A stretch of 64,000 bases of DNA from Branchiostoma floridae. Its lineage: Eukaryota > Chordata > Leptocardii > Amphioxiformes > Branchiostomatidae. The stretch lies in NCBI RefSeq assembly GCF_000003815.2, contig NC_049986.1, positions 17,289,542 to 17,353,541 on the forward strand. The letters run 5' to 3'. The notes beneath the pieces were generated by a model. That model was not told the DNA's origin, did not search any database, and was given only the letters and a program-made list of their open reading frames with translations. Shown here in pieces: positions 33,363 through 42,037 of this stretch (positions are counted from its first letter, which is position 1; each line of letters starts with the position of its first letter). A program made the position numbers and the translations under genes.

Positions 33363-36300
33363 CTGGGAAAACAGGCAGTGTGCATCAGTAATGAACAAAG
33401 TGACCTAGGATGGGGGACACTAAGAACAGAATAACAGCTAGTATATATCTTGCAGAAAGCTAGACAAGGCCTCCTAGCCCAGCCGGTCAATACGTTTTGT
33501 TAATGAATGATCTTTATTTGCATGTTCCTGCCCATGTGGGCTAAATGCAGCAAATCCCATGATGGGATACTAATAAATGTTAATAAATACGTAGTACCCG
33601 CGCCAATCGTGCAACAGTCAACCGTACTCGTACAAACATATCACCTTTAACAAAGGTTGCAACATACACTCGTATACGTATTTTCCGCGAACAAGTCAAC
33701 ATTAACATTGGAATCTATCAAGTTGGCGTATAGGTGATCTTGTAACATATCTATGGCTATGGAAACATTTCGAAAGGCAAGAAGCTGAATACATAACAAT
33801 ACTATTAAAAATACAGATGGAATATATTTCAATAGCTTGTGCATCTTTCTCTACCCTACTCACCATGCCACTGCTGTTCGTGACCTTCCAGTCGCCGGGT
33901 ATCGGCAGGGGCATGTAGGCGGTAGTTGAGGGGCCGGGAGGCCGGGGAGTTGTGGTCAGATCCTCGGAGCAGACTCTGGGCGCGCCGAACTTGTTGTCCT
34001 TCACCTCGAACGGCTGCAGCTGAACCCCGACGAAGTTCAACGTCGCGACGGTTCCGTCCTGTAAGGTCTGCTCACTCTGACACATGTAAGACTGTCCTAC
34101 CGGCGCGCTGAACTGGTCCTTAAGGTCGTTCATCGTGATGGTCTTCTGGGAGTCGGTCTCGTTGGCGTCTGGGAAGTCGTCTTGGGTCAGGTTGTAGTTA
34201 AAGACGAGGCCGCTGAGACTGAAGACGTTCCTGACCTTGGTGAAGACCAGGGCGAGTGTGTAGGGAGCCTGGTCATCAGCGCCTACAGGCCACCTCATAC
34301 TGGGCAACAGCAATATAACGTATATGATATAAGTTAAATGTACACAGTGTCTTAATTGCTGCTGTTCTAAACATATTTTAAAAAGCTTGACTTCTGTCGA
34401 TCATATATTTATCCGTTGTATTATACTTTATCACTAGATTTTTGTTCCACTTATTATTAGAAAACCTTATTTCTGTCAACAACACTGTTTGTTAATAAAC
34501 AATTTGTCCGACAAAATTGTGTACGTGCCTAGCCACTTGCGACCATTCCAAATTGTTAATTTGATGGACAGTCACACTCACGCGGCACAATCTCAATTTT
34601 GAGGGCCTGTGTGGGGGCCTGTAGTTCTTGCCCCGATATTCTATGATAGAAATCCATTGAGCACGTTAAGAAATTTACTCACAGAAGCGACGCCTCTCCC
34701 TGTCCGTTGTCACATTCGCCGCCCACGTCAGCGGACGGGGACAGCTGGAAGTCCGCTAAGTCCTCGTCCCCATCTCTGGAGTCGTACTGGATCTTGAACT
34801 GCAGACCGAGAGAAGCCAGGATGCACATGTTTCCCGAGTCGTCAGTCACGTTGAAGTGACCTGTCAAATGTATGTACACATGAGCAAAGGAAGGAAGGAA
34901 GGAAGGAGGGAAGGAAGGAGGGAAGGGAGACAGGAACGAAAACAGGAAGAACGGAGGGAGTAAGGGAGAAAGAAAAAGAAATAAGGAGGCGGAAGAGGGA
35001 AGAAATTAACGTTTGAAGTGAGGAAAGAAGGCATGATGGAAGAAATGAAGATATGAAGGAAGGAAGGATGGGTGGAAAGAAGGAAGAAATGAATGTATTC
35101 AGATGGGAATGAAGGAAAAAGGAAGGGATAGAAAGTGGGGGATGGAAAGGACTGAATACAAGTCCGAAATCCTGCTAAATACGCAGATGATGTTTCGTAT
35201 GTAGACCCTCCCAGATGAACAAATGAATGAAAAAAATTACTATAGCGAAATTGAATATCAAGCATACAAGTATATCTTTTGCGTTCATTCAGAAGTACCT
35301 TACCGACTGTGGGCGGTGGAAGCGGCGGGGCAGGCCGGGTGGTGGGGGGAGGTGTGGTGCCCGCGATGTCCTCCGGGCAGACTTTCGGCTCCCCGAACTC
35401 ATCTCCCTTCACTTCGAACGGCTGGAGCTGAACCCCCACAAAGTTGATGGTGGCGACGTTTCCCACCTGTATGGTCTGCTCGGTGCGGCACTGGTAGGAC
35501 TGACCTAGCGTATATACATATGGCAAGAAATTGGACATATTTGAACGCAACGCACTTCTAAACCCAACAGAAAACGTAACATAGAATGATATTGCACCCA
35601 AGGGAATTGGCCGATTTTTGAAACATTATTAGCTCTAATAGCAGGTGGTGTGTGTCTCATTAAGAAGTGATCATCAATGGACCAGAGTCATTAAGGGTTA
35701 GTGCTGTTGTTTTAAACATAACATAACACTGAATTCCCAAGGAAGACATGAAATGAACCCCTGGTGCAGGTCTTTTGGGGAGCGAACTGTAGATTGTTAG
35801 ATAACTGCAGATAGAACTATCTAAATTGATATCCTGTAGTTTTGTAAGGTTTTCTCAGACTGTTAGGGTTGGAAATGCCAATTATTCTGCAGTGTCCAAT
35901 ATCTTGCCACTACTGACAAATATCTCAGTGAAGCTGGAGGGCTGCATGAGCAACCTCCATGGAGGACCTCTGTGGAGCTCCTCCATGGAGGTTGCTCGTG
36001 CAGCCCCTTCTCTACTGACCTAGCGGCGCGCTAAACGTGTCCTGGATGTCGTGCTTCTCAATGGTCTTTATCGCGTTGGTCTCGTTAGCGTTGGGGAAGT
36101 CGTCCTCGGTCAGGTTGTAGTTGAGCACGATGTCGTTAAGGTGGAATTCCGAGGCTTGGGAGTCCTTCTTGAAGGACAGGGTGAACTGGTAGTTGGGTCC
36201 TTCATCGCTCAGCGGCCATTGGAGGCTGGGAAAGAGAGTAGTTCATCTGATATAAGTGCAACGACATCAACCGCACAAACGATTAAGATAACAGTGTAAT

Positions 36301-38184
36301 TTCTGTTCAAATCCAACAGGAGGGATTCAATAAACATGTAAGGAATTGAAGAATTAAGTAAGATATTATATAATATTTCCCTTTTCACGTCCGTACTACC
36401 TACAAAACTACCTCTGAGACTTGAGAACAAAGAAAAAGGCATTACTTATTGGATATAAATGGGCTTCAGGTGACTATGATATACTGCAATAACTTGGCAA
36501 ATAACTTATTATTATATAAAATAAGTCATGAAGACTCTTGCAGAAGACACAGATTCTTGAACGTTGAGAGGTGTTAGTTGGCTAGGATAACTTAGCAGGT
36601 AACTCACAGAATGGCTGCCTCTCCCTGACCGTTATCACAGTTGCCGCTGTCGTCTGCGTACGGAGAGAGCTGGAAGTCAGCCATGAGATCGTCGCCATCT
36701 TTGGACGTGTACTGGATCTTAAACTGCACACCCATGTGTACCAGGATGCACCGGATACCGGTGGAGGAGTCGCTGACGTTGAAACGTCCTACAGAAATGT
36801 TATGAATGAAAGAAAGGATCGATTGATTGACAAATATTCCAATCCATTTCTGTCAATTGAATTGTGGAAAAAAAAAGTAAAATGCTAGCCTCTACCAGGC
36901 TCCGTGGATCGGTGGTCTAATTGTAGAATTGGACAAATAGAGTCAATATTACTCTGGGGGAGTCGGCCGGCCAAGTTCGTGGTGCGTGAGGATAATGTTT
37001 CTACTTGACCGTCCGACTCCCCTTGCGTACTATTGACTCTATTTGCCCATTTTTTTACAATTAGACCACCGATGTACGGAGCCTGGTAGAGGCTAGCAAA
37101 ATGTTACTCTATTACCATGATCACATACTTCTGAAATATGGAAATCTCGTAGAGAACATAAAAACAAACAAACAAAAACATGCACGAAGTAGACGTAAGC
37201 GTAGGATATAGATAAATTGGCATTCAAAATGTGTACAAAGAGAGGTACTTTTAAGAAAATACCCCAACCTCCAAGTGACGAAATATTCCGTATACAGTAT
37301 TTGAAAAGTTTTGTCTGTGGTGAGTTGACAAATTCATTCTTTTGTAACCAAGTTCCTCGTGTTGAGCACACGTCTCTACAATACATATAAGGGTCCTTGA
37401 AATGAATTTGTTGCGAATATTCAAATTATTGCACATGTTGATATAACGTTACCACAGTGCGACGTACATAAACAACATGTACACCATACAGGATGTTTTC
37501 TACCAACACAGATGAACTTTCCTGCCAACATGTACACCTGTAGTGGTAGGTACTAAGTTTGTACCTTGACCAGCCCCATGATAAAGGGTCAATATCCGAG
37601 GGGTATGTTGACATGTCGCTATCAATACATTACATTGCACCAGAAGGCACCGTAGGTGGGGAGGGAGGGTGCTTGTGTCTCCGTCGTGATATTAAAAATA
37701 AATTGCTTTACTTGACTGTAGCTTTTATTGACTATTGTAGGACAGTATTTTTCGAGTATGCTATATGCACTAAGCAACTAAATGTAGCGAAATTTAATAT
37801 GGGTGATTTTCCACCCATTGAATAGGGATTGCTAGTCTGGTCGTCATACAGTGTTTCTTTATAACTTATAAATTTCGTTTACTATATTGCGAGTTAAGAC
37901 AGTAATGGGCTATAAAAGCAACTCTCACAGCAGTACCATCAAGAACAAAAACACCGGTTGCCGACCAACAATTACAGTTATTGTTAATAACAATGCTATT
38001 TAAGTGTCTTACCGATACTAGGAGGCGGCAGGGGAGGGGGAGGCAAGGTAGTGGTATCTGCGAGTTGTTCTGAAGCCGCCGGGTCATACCTGGGCATCAC
38101 ACCTGCTGTAGTCGTCCCAAGTACAAAGTACAGAAACAACAACGGCGAAAACAACGCCAAATGTCCTCTGGAACTTGCCATCAT
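27264..38184 (-). CDS. LAMP-family lysosomal membrane glycoprotein with three luminal repeats
   Basis: Nine exons: 38013-38184, 36608-36788, 36020-36225, 35304-35504, 34683-34860, 33864-34299, 33196-33362, 27909-28139, 27264-27480. They total exactly 663 codons. Architecture: signal peptide, three LAMP luminal domains of about 200 residues separated by Pro/Thr hinges (TTLPPPPLPPP, TTPPPTTRPAPP, TTPRPPGPSTT), one TM helix (GTVALAVCLTLFVIIAFGV) and an 11-residue tail, YRKKRSEYQKF. The terminal YQKF fits the YxxPhi sorting motif that takes LAMPs to lysosomes. Each repeat keeps four LAMP cysteines and the (Q)xQPF motif. LAMP1/2 have two repeats and LAMP3/5 and CD68 one, so three is unusual. Which LAMP it is closest to cannot be told by eye. 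Confidence 0.9.
29740..30835. repeat. two diverged direct copies of a ~450 bp repeat
   Basis: Copies at about 29760-30290 and 30425-30815 share the order AGTTTGTTG/TTTAGTTG, CTGAAGAGAAGTTAAGTGACTG-like block, ATTATCATAGATATG, AGTCTAAAATGC, GGCGGGCTTCG, ATTAATTAGCCTT and TCTTCGCTGATTGGCT. No coding capacity seen. Confidence 0.6.
30910..31300. repeat. tandem repeat, unit about 163 bp, 2-3 copies
   Basis: The block AATACCAGGGTACAGGAGCC, then TTTTTTGGTCAAAAATTGG, AAATCGCAAAAATAAGCATT, ACACCAAAAGTGTTATTG recurs at about 30930, 31093 and 31256 with few differences. Located in the long LAMP intron. Confidence 0.75.
31440..32765. repeat. tandem/dispersed repeat rich in ATGCAAAT blocks, unit about 240 bp
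   Basis: Copies of CTCATTAATTATGCAAAT, GATTTGCATAATTGGTATC, CTACATACCAAAAAACATGA and AGCTACATATGTGACAAGTT recur roughly every 240 bases from 31740 to 32420. The block ends with GACCTTCGTTTTCCCGACCC and an ACACAGACACACAGACTCAC run. The same ends occur at 5405-5600 and 56150-58282, so this is a dispersed family. Confidence 0.7.
33864..34860 (-). CDS. LAMP luminal repeat 2 (exons 34683-34860 and 33864-34299)
   Basis: HFNVTDDSGNMCILASLGLQ, DFQLSPSADVGGEC, then YTLALVF, YNLTQDDFPDANETD, SYMCQSEQT, NFVGVQLQPFEV and RVCSED. It is a close duplicate of repeat 1, with the last two exons of the unit joined into one 436 bp exon. It ends in a TTTPRPPGPSTT hinge. Confidence 0.9.
34885..35150. repeat. purine-rich (GGAA)n low-complexity tract
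   Basis: Irregular GAAGGAAGGAAGG-type repeats in the intron between LAMP repeats 1 and 2. Any protein read from it on either strand is an artefact. Confidence 0.85.
35304..36788 (-). CDS. LAMP luminal repeat 1 (exons 36608-36788, 36020-36225, 35304-35504)
   Basis: RFNVSDSSTGIRCILVHMG, VQFKIQY, FQLSPYADDSGNC, then YQFTLSF, YNLTEDDFPNANETN, and finally SYQCRTEQT, NFVGVQLQPFEV, KVCPED. Cysteines pair as expected for a LAMP domain (RC-NC, QC-VC). Sequons NVS, NLT and NET. The intron between the second and third exons is absent from repeat 2 and has direct repeats at both splice sites. Confidence 0.9.
35938..36006. repeat. hairpin at the 5' end of a LAMP intron
   Basis: GGGCTGCATGAGCAACCTCC and its inverted copy GGAGGTTGCTCGTGCAGCCC flank a short GC-rich centre. 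It sits just inside the donor of the intron between exons 3 and 4 of the LAMP gene. Confidence 0.75.
36883..37098. mobile_element. 216 bp foldback MITE
   Basis: Both ends read GCTAGCCTCTACCAGGCTCC inward, continuing inverted through ATCGGTGGTCTAATTGTA and CAAATAGAGTCAATA. Arms are about 80 bases with a small centre. Located in LAMP intron 1. Part of the arm (CGGAGCCTGGTAGAG) is also found inside the element at 24636-24948. Confidence 0.8.
38013..38184 (-). CDS. LAMP exon 1: signal peptide and proline hinge
   Basis: Starts MMASSRGHLALFSPLLFLYF, a clear signal peptide, then LGTTTAGVMP and a proline-rich hinge LPPPPLPPPSIG, ending in phase 1. Two adjacent ATGs; the first at 38184 is used for the coordinates. 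Confidence 0.85.
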
Positions 38185-38956
38185 TAGCGATTGCTTCTTT
38201 GACGTGCGTTATCCAGACAGGGTAGGGTGTCCTCAGAAAAGAGACTAAGATGTAGTGACATGGAAAAGGAAAGGACGAGAGGAACGTAAGGGTCACCGGT
38301 CGACTTGAGCTGTGACAGGCGCGTGACCCAAGGAGTGTGGCTTGTGACGACACGGGAGTAGTTAGCGATCTCTTCTCACGTGGCTCGACATGACGGCTTT
38401 GTTGAAACAAGACAGTTTACATTGTGACTGGCTTAGCTATAAGGAGTATGTACGGACCAAAGGTCTCCGTTCTGTCAATCATGTGAATGATGTTTGTAAT
38501 TCCGTCATCCTCGGCGGGAAATTCGTACCACAGGCAAACCTGTACAGGTGGCCACAGCTACATAAGCACCACCTGGGCAATGTGGCTGCTTTTTGGTGAT
38601 ACCTTAGATAATTCCATTGACACATCATGTCAAAAGTGACCACTTATCTATATAGACCGGATTCTCTTTGGTCTCCATAGGAGTCTCCGAAGTAGTCTTC
38701 ATGGGTAGTTTTGAATGAACTATAGATTAAAGCATTTCTTCATAAAAAGTGAGAAAACGAATAACTCGCCATCTGGAATCCCTACACAGTCTTTTTATAT
38801 TGTGCATTATTAGAACATTCTTTGTAAATATAGATCTTTAATGAATAACATGTCAACCGGCACATTCTCCAGTTACATATGCCACTCCCAGACACACTCC
38901 TTTTGTAGATTTTTCCACCTAGTGATTGCATTGTCACTGACGTATTTGGCTCTCAG

Positions 38957-39465
38957 GTGTTTCTCACCTCAAAAATATGCAAAATGAGCAATGCTTTTCA
39001 AGCCCACCACTGCGCAACTCGAACATTTGGTCTGCGTGCCCTGGACTCGACATCAGGAAACCCCATGTGTGAGGTGTGTTTTCCGACACGAAACCCGGGA
39101 TGCGGAAACCTGTGGCCAGAGCCTGAGAAAACCAACTTTGACAAGGTAAGTCTTTGATCTTGCTTCACCTTATTTCTTTAAGTCCAAGGTGTTCTGCGAC
39201 TAGTAACTTAAATGTTTTGATTTGACGCGTATATCGCCGCGGACAGCCAAGACTCTTGTGAGGACTGCCTCACCCTGGCGCGCACCATTCCAAGCTGAGA
39301 CTCTAGTAGCGTCGTCTCGGAGTCGCTAGTCAGAATTATTGGTCGCCTCTCGACATCATCTGATGGCGCTTAGGGGCTGAAATGGCTACAAATGATATAA
39401 GTCCCCCTCGCGTGTTTTCTCCTTTTTTTCAGCAGGCTTTGAGGCAGCTTGTAGGGAACCCATCG
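38957..39465 (+). other. two candidate exons of an unknown gene or transposon remnant
   Basis: 38957-39145 encodes MSNAFQAHHCATRTFGLRAL, GNPMCEVCFPTRNPGCGN and ends FDK at a good GTAAGT donor in phase 0. 39433-39465 follows a CAG acceptor, encodes QALRQLVGNPS and ends at GTAAGT, also in phase 0. The CxxC and H-C pairs hint at a zinc-binding module. I cannot name it and no continuing exon was found. Confidence 0.25.
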
Positions 39466-39587
39466 GTAAGTGTCTTAGCAACCCGTCTCATTACCATTTG
39501 ACTTTGTTTCCTAGTTGTATTCAGGCGTATGGTAAATTCGTTCAATTTCATGGATGCTTACTGCTAATCCCCAAGCAAATCCTACGG

Positions 39588-39718
39588 TACCATAAGATAG
39601 TATCAAAAGCCACCGAGGAGTTAAGTCGGTCTAGGAGTGTGTTTGACTACCGGAGACTGATGGCTCCCTTTGGCCAGCTGTACTCTTTAGCCAGCTTTGA
39701 TACTATCTTATGCCACTG
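39588..39718. mobile_element. small MITE with CATAAGATAGTATCAAA ends
   Basis: CCATAAGATAGTATCAAAAG at the left and an inverted CTTTGATACTATCTTATG at the right, 130 bases apart. It lies upstream of the UBL gene. Confidence 0.7.
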
Positions 39719-39806
39719 ATAAATTTGCCTGGAGATTAGCTGACTACATATGATGCAGTGTCACCCTCTCGACACAGTGTCATCCTGAAGCATAACAAGC
39801 TTCACC

Positions 39807-42037
39807 ATGGCCCCGAACTTACGTAAGAGAAAACGTACACCTGCGAGTTCTGCGTCTACTTCTACTTCTGAAAACAAACATTCTGAGCCCGAGGAAGATG
39901 TCGTCACCATGTCCACAGTGAGAGAGCTTCTTGACGACCAGAAGAAGGACTTCACCAGCCTCATGGACCTCCAGGCGAAGAACTTCAAATCTTTTATTCA
40001 GACGGTAATTAATTAATCAATCAATTGTCATTAACTTAATTGCGTTACAGCTGTAAGCTAAGGTATAAATATGGCAAACGGTTATTCGCAACAATCATGA
40101 ATGACTTGTATATTTCTAGTAATACGGAATACACTAATGATAAACACAACGATCTGCCAACCACTACACAAATTGCGCCAATATTACAGGTCATATTCTC
40201 CCAGTCAATATCCACGGGAGATGTTCCTGAAGATTGGAGAACAGCTAACATCGCTCCAATCTTCAAAAAGGGGGACAGAACCTTGCCATCAAACTATAGG
40301 CCGGTGTCTCTGACATCGGTCTGTGGTAAAGTGCTCGAACACATCGTGCACAGCCACATGATGAAACATCTAGACGCTCATGGCATTCTGTCCCCTGCGC
40401 AACACGGCTTCAGGAAGGGTCTGTCCTGCGAGAGCCAGCTGGTGCTTACCCTCCAAGACCTGGCCAAGAACATGGACCAGAACAAACAGGTCGATGCCGC
40501 GGTGCTTGACTTTAGCAAAGCATTCGATACTGTGCCACACGAACGTCTGCTGAGCAAGCTCGAGCACTATGGTATTTCTGGCCTCCTTCAGTCTTGGCTT
40601 AGGGCCTTCCTTACGGAGAGAACCCAGAGGGTTGTCTTTGATGGTGGAACATCTAAAGCTGTCAAGGTCACCTCTGGAGTTCCGCAGGGTACTGTGTTAG
40701 GCCCTCTGCTATTCCTGCTCTACATTAATGACCTACCCGATTCCGTAGACTCACATGTTCGACTGTTTGCTGACGATTGCTTGATTTATCGAACTATCAG
40801 CAAGCCTTCTGACGCACAAGGGCCGCAGTCTGACCTCGATGCGCTAACAGAATGGCAAAATCGTTGGCTCATGTCGTTCAACCCCTCTAAATGTCACATC
40901 CTCCATATCACCCGTAAAAAGCACCCCATCATAACTCAGTACTCCCTCTGTGGAGAAGCCCTTACCGGTGTTAAGTCCCACCCCTATCTTGGAGTACAAC
41001 TGTCCGACGATTTGCGGTGGGACACCCATATCAACCACGCCACTAGCAAAGCTGGTAAGGTCCTAGGAGTCATTCGGCGCAACTTGACCCATTGTCCATC
41101 TAGGGTCAAGGCCACTTGTTACAAAGCGCTGGTACGGCCTCACTTGGAATATAGTGCCATCGTCTGGGACCCGTACACCAACAAAGGGATACAGGCGGTG
41201 GAGGCCGTCCAGCGCAGGGCAGCCCGAGTGACCCTAAATGACTACCGGCAGACTAGCAGCGTGACACAAATGCTTTCAGACCTGCAGTGGCGCCCTCTCT
41301 CCGAAAGGAGGAGGAACGCCCGCCTCACCTTTTTCTATAAAGTAGTCAACAATAATATTAACATAGACGCCAGCAATATTCTGAAGCCTGCCCAAGGGCG
41401 CACCCGGGGTAGTCACGACTTCAAATATCAACACATTTTTGCACGCACCGATATCTACAAACATTCTTTTTTCCCACGCACAATTCCCGAGTGGAATGCC
41501 CTGCCTGGCACGGTTGTAAGCGCTCCCAACGTTGAGCACTTCCGTGCCAGGCAGGCGGCCTGCCCGCCCTAACCCGGGAGCCTCAGCTCCCCCCCCTACT
41601 TTTGCCCCTCGCGGGGTCATTTGGGGGTATCCTATGCAGATGCAGATGCAGATTGCAAATTCTTCACCAAAACGCACATGCAGTTTCAGAAAAAGTCGTT
41701 ACGGGGCTCAAGGCCAGGTCTTTCAGTGAACAAGAGCAATTTACTACTCCAATTTGTTAATTATACCGTCTTCAGATCGAAAGATGGTAAAAAGAAAAAA
41801 CAATGCATGCTTTTGATGTGTGCCTTTGGTGAACATTTTCCATGTAGGTGATGGAGACAACCAACAGGCGACTTGATGACATTATTCGTGATGTGGAGGA
41901 CGTCAAGGGAAGCCTGCAGAACTCACAAAGGGAGATTGTAGACCTGAAAGCATCGTCCGACCAGCATCATGGGAGAATCTCGGACATTGAATGGGAATTC
42001 TGTCAGCTCAGACGCGACATGAAGCTGCCACCACCAG
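39807..42037 (+). CDS. UBL gene exons 1-2: N-terminal coiled coil resembling LINE-encoded proteins
   Basis: Exon 1 (39807-40004) and exon 2 (41848-42037) join in phase 0. The assembled helix, with LLDDQKKDFTSLMDLQAKNF and the STN/TTNxRLD-type segment, is of the kind that precedes the endonuclease in some CR1-like LINE proteins. That likeness is from memory of the family, not an alignment. The joined helix is now split by an intron that carries another LINE. Confidence 0.7.

Larger units (their letters stand above)
38185..39806. other. intergenic region between divergent LAMP and UBL genes
   Basis: The two genes start back to back here, so both promoters should lie in these 1.6 kb. Apart from the two candidate exons and the small MITE listed separately, nothing recognisable was seen. 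Confidence 0.4.

Noticed and set aside
34864-35160. Long minus-strand open frame continuing past the LAMP repeat 1 exon, Ser/Pro/Phe-rich
   Set aside because: It is the translation of a (GGAA)n tract beyond a good splice donor at 35303.
39498-39719. Open frame that could extend the 38957-39465 candidate exons (AYGKFVQFHGC...)
   Set aside because: More than half of it lies inside the inverted-repeat MITE at 39588-39718, so the frame is probably chance.
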